The position numbers and the translations under genes were made by a program. From Bacteroidota bacterium (GTDB lineage Bacteria; Bacteroidota; Bacteroidia; UKL13-3), in contig JAIYCU010000012.1 in NCBI GenBank assembly GCA_027487835.1, positions 200,679 to 264,678 on the forward strand: DNA of 64,000 nt, written 5' to 3'. The notes under the pieces were generated by a model. It did not search any database. It was not told where the DNA came from and saw only the letters and a program-made list of their open reading frames with translations. Below are positions 54,276-62,746 of the stretch, piece by piece (position 1 is the stretch's first letter; every line of letters starts with the position of its first letter).

Positions 54276-54349
<74 letters not shown>

Positions 54350-54363
54350 ATTCAAATCCGAAG

Positions 54364-54397
54364 CTTTAACGAAGGAAAGAAAAATCCTTCGTTAAAG
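54364..54397 (-). terminator. Perfect 13-bp hairpin between rpmA and tRNA-Ala
   Basis: CTTTAACGAAGGA and TCCTTCGTTAAAG around an 8-base loop. It begins 15 bases past the rpmA stop on the minus strand. There is no T-run after it, so it may be a terminator of a different kind, an RNA-stabilising 3' end or a processing site before the tRNA. Confidence 0.5.
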
Positions 54398-54411
54398 TTT
54401 AGATCGAAATA

Positions 54412-54693
54412 TTATGCTTCTGCTATTACAACTTTTGCTGCAACCGGTTCAACAGAAACGAAAGAACGGTCATTTGCTTTCTTTTTGAAAACTACCTTAC
54501 CATTTACCAGGGCAAATAAAGTGTGATCTTTACCAATACCTACGTTTTCACCTGGATGGTGCTTTGTTCCTCTTTGACGAACAATAATGTTACCTGCGGT
54601 AGCAAACTGTCCACCAAAAATCTTTACACCTAATCTTTTACTATGGGACTCACGGCCGTTTTTCGAACTACCAACCCCTTTTTTGTGTGCCAT
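54412..54693 (-). CDS. rpmA: Ribosomal protein L27
   Basis: A 93-residue large-subunit protein: [67 protein letters not shown] is canonical. The N-terminus starts directly with MAHKKG, with no cleaved extension of the kind seen in Firmicutes. It follows rplU by 18 bases. Confidence 0.97.
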   Translation of the reverse strand: MAHKKGVGSSKNGRESHSKRLGVKIFGGQFATAGNIIVRQRGTKHHPGENVGIGKDHTLFALVNGKVVFKKKANDRSFVSVEPVAAKVVIAEA

Positions 54694-54711
54694 TTTTTAT
54701 TCTCCTTTTAA

Positions 54712-55023
54712 TTAAGCGTTGATTGTGTCAATTTTAATTTTAGTGAATGATTGACGATGTCCATTCTTCTTTTCATAACCTTTTCTGCGCTTTTTCTTAA
54801 ATACAATAACTTTATCTCCTTTTAAATGAGACAAAACTGTTGCTTTAATACTAGCACCAGATACTGTAGGTAAACCTACTTTTACATTTCCGTTGTTATT
54901 GATTAACAACACTTTTTCGAGTTCAATGCTGGCGCCTTCAGCTTGTGCCAACCTGTGCACATAAACTGTTTGGTCTTTTTCAACTTTAAATTGTTGGCCA
55001 GCAATTTCAACTATTGCAAACAT
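54712..55023 (-). CDS. rplU: Ribosomal protein L21
   Basis: A 103-residue protein: MFAIVEIAGQQFKVEKDQTVYVHRLAQAEGASIELEKVLLI, then FKKKRRKGYEKKNGHRQSFTKIKI, is typical L21. The frame reaches back to 55047 but MFAIVEIAGQQ at 55023 is the family start. It begins the rplU-rpmA pair. Confidence 0.97.
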   Translation of the reverse strand: MFAIVEIAGQQFKVEKDQTVYVHRLAQAEGASIELEKVLLINNNGNVKVGLPTVSGASIKATVLSHLKGDKVIVFKKKRRKGYEKKNGHRQSFTKIKIDTINA

Positions 55024-55044
55024 TTTTTTATTAATTAAGGACCG

Positions 55045-55075
55045 CAAATATAGGCATCCCCACCTTAATTACAAA
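55045..55075 (-). promoter_or_regulatory. Promoter of rplU-rpmA (full Bacteroidota consensus)
   Basis: On the minus strand TTTG (55072-55075), exactly 19 bases, then TATATTTG (55045-55052). Both elements match the Bacteroidota housekeeping consensus (TTTG, 17-19 bases, TAnnTTTG) without mismatch. It lies 21 bases before the rplU ATG and is the clearest promoter in the window. Confidence 0.75.
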
Positions 55076-55100
55076 TTATCATTGCCAAATAATTAACTAA

Positions 55101-56525
55101 TTACCGACCTCTGCCTTGTAAAACAGTCAAAACTGTATAAATCATTATTCTAAAATCTACGGCAATCGACCTATTTTCGATATATAAAATGTCAAATTTT
55201 AAGCGCTCTACCATTTGATCAACATTTTCGGCATATCCAAATTTAACTTGTCCCCAACTAGTGATGCCGGGCTTTACTCTCAACAAATGTTTGTAATGTG
55301 GGGCTATTTTAACAATTTGATCAATAAAATATTTTCTTTCAGGGCGTGGCCCTACCAAACTCATCTCCCCTATCAAAACGTTGTAGAATTGGGGAATCTC
55401 ATCAATTCTATATTTCCTTAACCATTTACCAACCTTTGTTATCCGGGTATCATTTTCTTTAGATAGTTGAGGCCCTGAAACCTCAGAATCTATTATCATA
55501 GTTCGAAACTTAAAAATATGAAAAGGGGTTCCCTTTAATCCAATCCTAATTTGCTTGTAGAAAACAGGGCCCGATGAGCCTATGCTAACCAATAAACCGA
55601 CAATCAAAAACAAGGGTGAAAATAAAACTAATACTAACACAGAAACCATAACATCTAATAAACGCTTGAGCACTTTTTGCCATTCAGGCATAAAATCATG
55701 ATTTATTTCAATAAGTGCAGTTCCAATTACATTATTTATCCTAACCTGCCCGCTCATCAAATCATATAAATCAGGAATTATTTTAATTACAACTCGTTGG
55801 TCCTCTAAAATATTACTTACCTCATTAATTTCAGCGTGTCGTGAACTTTCAATTCCTAAAATAACCTCTTCAACTTTATATTTTTTAATCAATTCTGGCA
55901 AAGTTTCATATGTACCAAGATCTGGCATTAATGTCTTTAGAATATGATTTTCACTCTCATTTTTTCCTTTTACATAACCCACAAAAATATTTCCTTGAGT
56001 TGTTAAAGGATTCATAAGTTCTAATGCAACAGAATGGCTCTTAGAATTATTTCCTACAATGATGGTATTAAACCCAAGCTTTCCTCTTCTTATATAAATC
56101 TTTATAACTGTTGCCTCTAATAGCCTAAAGAAAATAGTTAATCCAAAATTTAGTGCAAAAAGAATCAAAATACTCTTGTAATAGGTTTGATAGGAACTAA
56201 CCGCATCATCTAATAACAAGATAAAAAATAATAAAACAACACCAATAACCGAAACACCAAAGGTTTTAGAGATTTCATTAATCCTAGATTTACGCCAAAT
56301 ATCCTTGTAATGCCCTGCCAAAAAATAGAGTATTATCCAATAAAGTGGAACTAAAACAAGTGCTAAATAAAAGTTTGTGTCTAACTCAACTGGTATTTGG
56401 TAACCAAATTTGTCAGATTCAATAAAGTACTTTCTATATGCAAAAAACATTGCCCAGCCAATTCCAGCTGAAATTGCATCTAATGAAATAAATAAGGCAG
56501 TATGTATTTTACGCTTACTAATCAA
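55101..56525 (-). CDS. Undecaprenyl-phosphate sugar phosphotransferase (polyprenyl glycosylphosphotransferase)
   Basis: A protein of about 474 residues in the WcaJ/WbaP group that starts surface-polysaccharide repeat units on undecaprenyl phosphate. It has four N-terminal membrane helices, a Rossmann-like CoA-binding-type domain (FNTIIVGNNSKSHSVALELM), a fifth helix (LDVMVSVLVLVLFSPLFLIVGLLV), and the C-terminal catalytic domain (YKQIRIGLKGTPFHIFKFRTM, RKYRIDEIPQFYNVLIGEMSLVGPRPERKYF, LLRVKPGITSWGQV). No ATG precedes the first helix. I chose TTG 56525; TTG 56534 is also possible. Either start overlaps the upstream lipoprotein gene, suggesting translational coupling. Confidence 0.88.
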   Translation of the reverse strand: MISKRKIHTALFISLDAISAGIGWAMFFAYRKYFIESDKFGYQIPVELDTNFYLALVLVPLYWIILYFLAGHYKDIWRKSRINEISKTFGVSVIGVVLLFFILLLDDAVSSYQTYYKSILILFALNFGLTIFFRLLEATVIKIYIRRGKLGFNTIIVGNNSKSHSVALELMNPLTTQGNIFVGYVKGKNESENHILKTLMPDLGTYETLPELIKKYKVEEVILGIESSRHAEINEVSNILEDQRVVIKIIPDLYDLMSGQVRINNVIGTALIEINHDFMPEWQKVLKRLLDVMVSVLVLVLFSPLFLIVGLLVSIGSSGPVFYKQIRIGLKGTPFHIFKFRTMIIDSEVSGPQLSKENDTRITKVGKWLRKYRIDEIPQFYNVLIGEMSLVGPRPERKYFIDQIVKIAPHYKHLLRVKPGITSWGQVKFGYAENVDQMVERLKFDILYIENRSIAVDFRIMIYTVLTVLQGRGR

Positions 56526-57393
56526 GGTACACAATTTTTAAATTGTCTATCCACGCTTCCGGATTTGCTACTGAACCTTTAGAGAATCGCAAAAATAACC
56601 GATACTGTATTCCAGCCCCTCTATCATTTATTTCTGGCTCTAAATTTAAATATAGTTTATTCCAATTCTCAATAGGATTGGTAATAAACATTGGGAATTG
56701 CTTGGTTTCTCCCGATGAATTAGTTGCATATAAACCTACAACAATTGGTATATTACCTTTATAATCCATTTCAAAATAAAAAGGTGTATAAATTGGCCAA
56801 TTTGTATAAACTTGAGAATAAACTTCTAAAAATCCTTTTGGGTCAACACTATTTAAAACCACTTTACCTGCAAAATTACCAGGGTTTAACGCGCCAATTC
56901 CCTTATCTTTTAAAATAGTATCTCCAACTTGTTTCAAGGCTGGATTATATTCAAACCTAGATCCATTGCCGTCAAAATCTTCAACAAATGGGATTATTGC
57001 ATTTTCTAAATAAGAAAATGTGCCTTCAACTGTATCGGTTCCAAGTTCAGTTAATTCAAATTCCTTGGAAAAGGAGGTATACATAGGATAAATTATCCGT
57101 TGTTCTGAATTCCCATCAGATTTTATGGCTGCCGTTACCCTTATTTTAGTTTTTCCAGTACGCTGTATTGGAACTTTTGAACCTGTTGCATGCAAACCTC
57201 TAGCTATTTCATTATCGAAAACCCATAAATCGTTAATGGCAGCAGAAGGGTATCCCTGCGAGTTATCAGATTTAGTAACAAACTTTGGTTTGGCAACATA
57301 TACATAGGAAGGAAGATAAACCTCTCTATCAGATACTTTACAAGTGGCAAACAAAAAAATTGTAAATATTAAAGCTACGGTACGAAGTTGCAT
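56518..57393 (-). CDS. Predicted lipoprotein of unknown function, coupled to the sugar transferase
   Basis: A 291-residue protein. The signal peptide with lipobox LFATC (Cys18) is followed by repeated beta-rich motifs: VTKSDNSQGYPSAAINDLWVFDN, TGKTKIRVTAAIKSDGNSEQRIIYPMYTSF, FYFEMDYKGNIPIVVGLYATNSSGE, ending IDNLKIVYLD. The pattern suggests a jelly-roll, carbohydrate-binding-like envelope protein. Its end overlaps the start of the sugar transferase. It lies 30 bases after the Gfo/Idh gene. Confidence 0.75.
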   Translation of the reverse strand: MQLRTVALIFTIFLFATCKVSDREVYLPSYVYVAKPKFVTKSDNSQGYPSAAINDLWVFDNEIARGLHATGSKVPIQRTGKTKIRVTAAIKSDGNSEQRIIYPMYTSFSKEFELTELGTDTVEGTFSYLENAIIPFVEDFDGNGSRFEYNPALKQVGDTILKDKGIGALNPGNFAGKVVLNSVDPKGFLEVYSQVYTNWPIYTPFYFEMDYKGNIPIVVGLYATNSSGETKQFPMFITNPIENWNKLYLNLEPEINDRGAGIQYRLFLRFSKGSVANPEAWIDNLKIVYLD

Positions 57394-57423
57394 TGTGTGG
57401 CAAACGATTTAAGCACAAAAATA

Positions 57424-58353
57424 TTACCTTTTATTGATATTTAGTTTATCAATAATCTCATGAGCAATTTCTAAGGTTTGAAAATTATTATTATGTGTTC
57501 TTAAATTGAGTGAATGATTAGAAATTGAACTTGCAAAATAAGAAAGCTCTTTTTTAATCATTTCAGGAATATTCTTTGTTTTGGCAATATTTAACTCTTG
57601 TTCGGCCTGCTCTGGCAAAGAAGAATTAAGCATACTAACCTTAAAATTATCTAAGTTCAAACTGTAAGTCCTATTCTTTTGAAAAAACCGAATCGCATTT
57701 TTCTGCTCAGATTTAAAATTCCCACAAACCATATTTAAAACACAACCATTATCAAATTCAATTCTAGCATTTATAAAGTCTAAATGACTATGGTGTAAAG
57801 ATGCCCCAGTTGCCCTAACTCGCTTGACATTAGCCCTTACCAAACTTAAGATAAGTTCAAGTTCATTTAAAAGCATATCAAAAACAAGTGTTTCTGGACT
57901 ATAATTAATTACACTTTCATCAAACCTTGCACATTCTATATAAAAAGGATTATCCAACAACCTTTTTAAGGTTTGATAATTAGGATGAAATTTTTCATGA
58001 TGTGATACATATAATTGAATGTTTGCTTCATCAGCCAATTCGTTTAATTCTTTAGCCTCCTTTAAACTTTCACTCAAAACTTGATTTACAAATACATGCC
58101 TACATTTTCTTATAGCATGGCTTGCAAATTGATAATGTGAACCAACGGGTGTCAAAATATCAACTGCATCTACTTTTGCAATCAATTCTTCATAGGAATT
58201 AAACCTAACCAAATTATACTTCTCCTGTATCAAGTTGGCACTGGCACAATCATGGTCGAAAAAACCTACCAAATTGAACTCTTTAAGCTCAATTAGCTTT
58301 TCTATATGACGTTTACTAAACTCGTTGGCGCCTGTTATGCCAATTTGAATCAT
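57424..58353 (-). CDS. Gfo/Idh/MocA-like oxidoreductase with a changed active-site motif
   Basis: A 309-residue protein with the N-terminal Rossmann fold (IQIGITGANEFSKRHIEKLIELKEFNLVGFFD) and VDAVDILTPVGSHYQFASHAIRKCRHVFVNQVLSESLKEAKEL. The usual catalytic E-K-P after the sixth strand reads N-Q-V here, so the lysine that normally aids hydride transfer is missing. The C-terminal alpha/beta domain (HHEKFHPNYQTLKRLL, GASLHHSHLDFINARIEFDNGCVLNMVCGN) is present. Possible roles are a sugar-nucleotide modifier for the polysaccharide genes downstream, or a non-catalytic partner. Its coding runs into the lipoprotein and sugar transferase genes on the same strand. Confidence 0.8.
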   Translation of the reverse strand: MIQIGITGANEFSKRHIEKLIELKEFNLVGFFDHDCASANLIQEKYNLVRFNSYEELIAKVDAVDILTPVGSHYQFASHAIRKCRHVFVNQVLSESLKEAKELNELADEANIQLYVSHHEKFHPNYQTLKRLLDNPFYIECARFDESVINYSPETLVFDMLLNELELILSLVRANVKRVRATGASLHHSHLDFINARIEFDNGCVLNMVCGNFKSEQKNAIRFFQKNRTYSLNLDNFKVSMLNSSLPEQAEQELNIAKTKNIPEMIKKELSYFASSISNHSLNLRTHNNNFQTLEIAHEIIDKLNINKR

Positions 58354-58587
58354 TTATTTTTTCCAATTAGGTCAACAAATGTATTTTTTGAATTCTTATT
58401 AAATGCGACATCCTGCACTTAGATTTAAACAAACGCACGCTAGCTTATCGTAAAAAATATACACCTTATATGAAAAATAGTGTAAATTGAAGCAAAAGTA
58501 GCCTTTCGAAGATTATCAGCGCATCTTGTGAATAAAAACAACCTTTGCGCCTCATTATTCTTAATCAATTTATGGTAATTGCAAACC

Positions 58588-59238
58588 ATGTTGCAAGCAG
58601 ACACTTATAAAGAAAAAGGGGCAAGAAAATTATTGGTTCAAGAATTAAAAGAAAAAGGCATTTCAGATGAAAAGGTCCTCAATGCAATAGGCAGTGTGCC
58701 ACGCCACCAATTTATTCATAAAGATTTTAAACATCTTGCATACCTAGACAAAGCCTTTCCTATTGGCGAGGGTCAAACCATTTCCCAACCCTATACAGTT
58801 GCCTATCAAACACAACTCTTACAAGTTGAACCTGCCAATAAGGTATTAGAAATTGGAACTGGTTCTGGCTATCAAGCCGCAATTTTAGTAGCAATGGGAG
58901 CAAATTTAACAAGCATTGAAAGACAAAATAAATTATTTGTAAAGACTCAAAAACTATTTAAAGCATTACAAATTGAAGCAAACTTAATTTTAGGTGATGG
59001 CTCTATTGGCTATGCATTAAATGCACCTTATGATAGAATAATTGTAACTGCAGGTGCTCCCAAAATTCCAGACGCCTTAATTGGCCAGTTAATTGTTGGC
59101 GGAATTATGATAATACCAGTAGGCGATAATAACCAGCAAACCATGCACATACTAATTAAAAAGCCAGATGGAAGCATGGAAAATATTCAATTAGACCAAT
59201 TTAGGTTTGTTCCTTTAATTGGTACGCAAGCCTGGTAA
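58588..59238 (+). CDS. pcm: Protein-L-isoaspartate O-methyltransferase
   Basis: A 216-residue repair methyltransferase for isoaspartyl residues. It has VPRHQFIHKDFKHLAYLDKAFPIGEGQTISQPYTVAYQTQLL, the SAM motif VLEIGTGSGYQAAILV, ILGDGSIGY, and YDRIIVTAGAPKIPDALIGQL, all normal. The ATG at 58588 is preferred to a TTG at 58579. It is divergent from the Gfo/Idh gene and converges with smpB, with one base between the stop codons. Confidence 0.95.
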   Translation: MLQADTYKEKGARKLLVQELKEKGISDEKVLNAIGSVPRHQFIHKDFKHLAYLDKAFPIGEGQTISQPYTVAYQTQLLQVEPANKVLEIGTGSGYQAAILVAMGANLTSIERQNKLFVKTQKLFKALQIEANLILGDGSIGYALNAPYDRIIVTAGAPKIPDALIGQLIVGGIMIIPVGDNNQQTMHILIKKPDGSMENIQLDQFRFVPLIGTQAW

Positions 59239-59239
59239 C

Positions 59240-59692
59240 TTATTGTTCGATTCGTTGTAAAGAACGCTTAACATCTCTTTCTTTAATAGTTTCTCTCTTA
59301 TCAAAGGATTTTTTGCCTTGACCAATTGCAATTTCAATTTTTAAAAATCCTCTTTCCGATTCAAAAATTTTAATAGGTACAATTGCAAACCCTTTCTCTG
59401 AACCTTTAACTTTTAACTTGTGTAATTCGCGTTTCTTTAACAATAACTTTCTTAACCTAAATGGTTCATGGTTATTATAACTAGCGTGCTTTAAGGTTCC
59501 AATATTCATCCCTTTAATGAACAACTCTTCATCCTTAAAAAAACAGTAAGATTCGCCTATGGTGCAATTACCCAATCGTATACTCTTAACTTCAGTACCA
59601 TGCAATTGCAAACCCGCAACAAATTTTTGTACTAAGTTAAATTCATAAGATGCTCGCTTATTTAAAATATTTACGTCTTTGGGTGCAGCCAT
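59240..59692 (-). CDS. smpB: SsrA-binding protein
   Basis: A 150-residue partner of tmRNA in ribosome rescue: ILNKRASYEFNLVQKFVAGLQLHGTEVKSIRLGNCTIGESYCFFKDEELFIKGMNIGTLKHASYNNHEPFRLRKLLLKKRELHKLKVKG is the canonical OB-fold, and the basic tail (GQGKKSFDKRETIKERDVKRSLQR) is complete. It follows the thioesterase by 19 bases. Confidence 0.97.
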   Translation of the reverse strand: MAAPKDVNILNKRASYEFNLVQKFVAGLQLHGTEVKSIRLGNCTIGESYCFFKDEELFIKGMNIGTLKHASYNNHEPFRLRKLLLKKRELHKLKVKGSEKGFAIVPIKIFESERGFLKIEIAIGQGKKSFDKRETIKERDVKRSLQRIEQ

Positions 59693-59711
59693 TATATTGC
59701 AAAAGTAAGCG

Positions 59712-60107
59712 TTAAATGTCTAACTCTGCAAATAGCGCCGATAGTTTACCTTTCTTTAGGATTTTCTGACCTTGTTCTCCATAGGCAATTCTTCTTTCAC
59801 CTGCAAATACTTCGTACCCGCAAATAATCTCGTTTCTTTCTAGTTTAATAACAGTTGCGATTATCTTTATTGCTGAACCCAATAAAGCTGGAGACGTATG
59901 GTTAATACTTAAAAAAGTGCCAATTCCTTCTTCATCTTCCTCCTTCATTTCCAAGACAAATAATCTACAACACCATTCTGCATCTCTACCCAAAGCAAAG
60001 GTTGCATAAACCGGATGCACTATTCCCGTTTCAAAGGAGGCTGTATCTTCTGCCCTAACCACCAAATCAAAAGACTTTTGATCGCCTAAATTAAAAATAG
60101 CTCTCAT
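59712..60107 (-). CDS. Hotdog-fold thioesterase
   Basis: A 131-residue protein with the FlK-like thioesterase pattern: HPVYATFALGRDAEWCCRLFVLEMKEEDEEGIGTFLSINHTSPALLGSAIKIIATVIKLERNEIICGYEVFAGERRIAYGEQGQKIL. The family hydrolyses small acyl-CoA thioesters, with a histidine in the NHTSPALLG loop. Position right after the Nramp-USP gene (one base gap) suggests co-transcription, though no functional link is evident. Confidence 0.85.
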   Translation of the reverse strand: MRAIFNLGDQKSFDLVVRAEDTASFETGIVHPVYATFALGRDAEWCCRLFVLEMKEEDEEGIGTFLSINHTSPALLGSAIKIIATVIKLERNEIICGYEVFAGERRIAYGEQGQKILKKGKLSALFAELDI

Positions 60108-60108
60108 T

Positions 60109-61983
60109 TTATTTTGCTACAAATATTGGAATGTTAATTTTATGTCGCACCGCTTCCACTGTGCTTCCAAATAATAAATCTTTAATACCTTTATGACCAT
60201 GTGCGCCTAAAACAAGTAGCTTACAATCTTGAACTTTTACAATTTCTGAAATACTTAAAGCCCTACCACCAAATCCCAATAAATATTGAACTTTATAACC
60301 CTTACTGATTAATTGATTTGCATATTCTTTCATCACATTTAAATCAAATGCAGATTCTTCATCCATAACTTCATCTCCATACTTTACAGCTGTAGCCGAC
60401 TCAACTACATGTATTAACAGGTAATCAGCTTCCATCCCTCCTAAGGTGATTGCATGCTGTATACTTAATTTGTCCTGCTTACTAAAATCAACAGCAATTG
60501 CAATTTTGGAGAAACTTGGCAGGGTTTGCAAATTCAACTTTTCAATAGTTAAATGTGGGGTAATGCTTCTATTTCTTACCTTTTTGAACCATGGATGAAA
60601 TATGATATAGCCCAATAAAATTCCTATAAAGATTAATACTAAATAAATAAACCAACTTAATAATAGGTTCGACCCAAACTGTGAAGAAGAAAACTGATTT
60701 AGTTCCTCAATTACTAATTTTAAATTTAATCCTATTATTACAATAGCTGATAACCAAGCAAGCACTTTTATCCATCTCTTATTTTTAAATTCTCCCATCA
60801 ATTCTGGGCTATTTGTAAAGTGGATTAGCGGAATGATGGCAAATCCCAACTGTAAACTTAAGATAACCTGACTTAATATTAGTAATTCCCCAAGCTCTTG
60901 ATCGCCAAAGTACATAAGGGTAATTATGGCGGGAGTTACAGCTATTAAACGAGTTAGCAATCTTCTAATCCACGGACTAATTCTTAGGTTCAAATAGCCT
61001 TCCATTACAATTTGTCCAGCCAGCGTGCCTGTAATAGTTGAGCTTTGCCCAGCGGCAATTAAAGCAATTGCAAATAAGGTAGGTGCCATTTTCCCGAAAA
61101 TACCTTCTAATAAGCTATGTGCATTAGAAATATCAGCAACTAAATAATGTCCGTTTTTGTAAAATGCAGCTGCTGCCAAAACTAAAATTGCGGCATTCAC
61201 AAAAAAAGCGGCATTTAAGGCGATAACTGAATCAAGAAAATTATATTTTAAAGCGCCTTTTATTCCTTCTTTATTTTTCTTTATTCTTCTGGTTTGAACC
61301 AAAGAAGAATGTAAATACAAATTATGAGGCATTACTGTTGCGCCAATAATTCCTATGGCAATATAAAGCGCATCTCCACTCAAAGAACTTGGAATGAACC
61401 CTTTTGCAATTTGAGAAAATTCAGGTTTTACAATTAGCATTTCTGCAAAAAAAGAAAGCCCAATGATACTGACTAAACTAACTATAAAAAGTTCAATTTT
61501 TCTAATTCCTTTATTTATTAATAACAATAATAAGAAGGTATCGAATACTGTAATTAGAACTCCATATAGAAGGGGGATTTCAAATAATAAATTAAGTCCA
61601 ATCGCCATTCCAATAATTTCTGCCAAATCAGTAGCAGCAATTGCAATTTCTGCTAGTCCATATAATGAGTAATTTACCCAAGTTGGATATTGTTGTCGGC
61701 TAGCTTGTGCCAAATCCCAACCTTTTACAATTCCTAATTTTGCTGATAAACTTTGGAGTAATAATGCAATCCAATTACTCACCAATAAAACCCAAATTAA
61801 ACTATATCCAAATCTGCTTCCACCAGCAATATCTGTAGCCCAATTCCCTGGGTCCATATAACCTACACTTACCAAATAGGCAGGACCTATAAATGCTAAA
61901 AATCTCTTCCAACCACCCACTCTATTTGTGGTATCCACACTTTCATGAACCTCACTCAAGGATTTATCTGAAGTTGATTTCAT
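60109..61983 (-). CDS. Nramp-family metal transporter fused to a universal stress domain
   Basis: A 624-residue fusion. Residues 25 to about 450 are an Nramp/MntH transporter with 11 helices: metal-site motif DPGNWATDIAGGSRFGYSL and second site VMPHNLYLHSSL. Residues about 475-624 form a universal stress protein domain (SKIAIAVDFSKQDKLSIQHA, then LVLGAHGHKGIKDLLFGSTVEAVRH with the ATP-binding G-x2-G-x9-GS pattern). The domain may sense ATP or metal state to control transport. The gene overlaps the 3' end of the MntR-like regulator by ATGA, so both are co-transcribed from the regulator's promoter. It contains one TTGGTTCAAACC copy. Confidence 0.9.
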   Translation of the reverse strand: MKSTSDKSLSEVHESVDTTNRVGGWKRFLAFIGPAYLVSVGYMDPGNWATDIAGGSRFGYSLIWVLLVSNWIALLLQSLSAKLGIVKGWDLAQASRQQYPTWVNYSLYGLAEIAIAATDLAEIIGMAIGLNLLFEIPLLYGVLITVFDTFLLLLLINKGIRKIELFIVSLVSIIGLSFFAEMLIVKPEFSQIAKGFIPSSLSGDALYIAIGIIGATVMPHNLYLHSSLVQTRRIKKNKEGIKGALKYNFLDSVIALNAAFFVNAAILVLAAAAFYKNGHYLVADISNAHSLLEGIFGKMAPTLFAIALIAAGQSSTITGTLAGQIVMEGYLNLRISPWIRRLLTRLIAVTPAIITLMYFGDQELGELLILSQVILSLQLGFAIIPLIHFTNSPELMGEFKNKRWIKVLAWLSAIVIIGLNLKLVIEELNQFSSSQFGSNLLLSWFIYLVLIFIGILLGYIIFHPWFKKVRNRSITPHLTIEKLNLQTLPSFSKIAIAVDFSKQDKLSIQHAITLGGMEADYLLIHVVESATAVKYGDEVMDEESAFDLNVMKEYANQLISKGYKVQYLLGFGGRALSISEIVKVQDCKLLVLGAHGHKGIKDLLFGSTVEAVRHKINIPIFVAK

Positions 61984-62645
61984 TTCACAATTTTCTTTAA
62001 TAATACATTTCTTGCCACCTCATTACTAACCATAATGGGAGCTTTTCCTTCAATTTTAACTCTCAAAGACAGGTCAAATTCGCTTCTAGAAACTACTTCA
62101 ATTTCATTTCCTAGAACCAGTTGATTTTTTTCTAAATGTTGTAAAAACAAACTAGTGTGATTTACAACACCGCTAATAATACCAAAATCCCCAATTGAGA
62201 ATTCACTAATCTTAAAAAGCTCAATTCTTTTAATTGATCCATTTTTTGCTGGAATTGGATCGCCATGCGGATCATGCTGGGGAAATCCAAGGTATTCATC
62301 TAAACTGTCAATAAGTTTTGAGGATTTTATATGTTCAAGTTGTTCCGCAATATCATGAACTTCATCCCAAGAAAAATTTAGTTTATTATGTAAAAACGTC
62401 TCCCATAATCTGTGCTTTCGAACCATTTCAATGGCCATAATTCTGCCAGATTCAGTTAATTCAACACCTTTATATTTTTCATAAATTAATAGTTTTTTTT
62501 CAGAAAGCTTTTTAACCATATCGGTTACAGATGCAGGTTTAGTTTCCATCAATTCTGCAATAGAATTAGTATTAACAGCATTATTAGATTTTTCCTGTAA
62601 TTTAAAAATCGCTTTTATATAATTCTCTTCTGTGAATGAATACAT
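61980..62645 (-). CDS. mntR: MntR/DtxR-family metal-dependent repressor
   Basis: A 221-residue regulator with an N-terminal winged helix (FTEENYIKAIFKLQEKSNNAVNTNSIAELMETKPASVTDMVKKLSEKKLLIYEKYKGVELTESG). The metal-binding dimerisation domain has MAIEMVRKHRLWETFLHNKLNFSWDEVHDIAEQLEHIKSSKLIDSLDEYLGFPQHDPHGDPIP. A C-terminal FeoA/SH3-like domain follows. The ATG at 62645 is preferred to a TTG at 62660. An inverted repeat upstream (62661-62682) is a likely binding site, so the repressor probably controls itself and the Nramp transporter in response to manganese or iron. Confidence 0.9.
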   Translation of the reverse strand: MYSFTEENYIKAIFKLQEKSNNAVNTNSIAELMETKPASVTDMVKKLSEKKLLIYEKYKGVELTESGRIMAIEMVRKHRLWETFLHNKLNFSWDEVHDIAEQLEHIKSSKLIDSLDEYLGFPQHDPHGDPIPAKNGSIKRIELFKISEFSIGDFGIISGVVNHTSLFLQHLEKNQLVLGNEIEVVSRSEFDLSLRVKIEGKAPIMVSNEVARNVLLKKIVK

Positions 62646-62660
62646 AAGGCGAAAATACAA

Positions 62661-62682
62661 AATTTTAGATTAGTCTAAAATT
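62661..62682 (-). promoter_or_regulatory. DtxR/MntR-like operator (perfect inverted repeat)
   Basis: AATTTTAGA, TTAG, TCTAAAATT: a perfect 9-base inverted repeat with a 4-base centre. The TTAGnTTAGnCTAA core resembles DtxR/IdeR-type boxes. It is centred 27 bases before the mntR ATG and overlaps the expected promoter region, so bound repressor would block transcription. Confidence 0.7.
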
Positions 62683-62746
62683 ATTTTTATACAAATAAAA
62701 AAATCAATTTTAATTTGTTTGTGTTTAATTATTAAAATTGAACATT

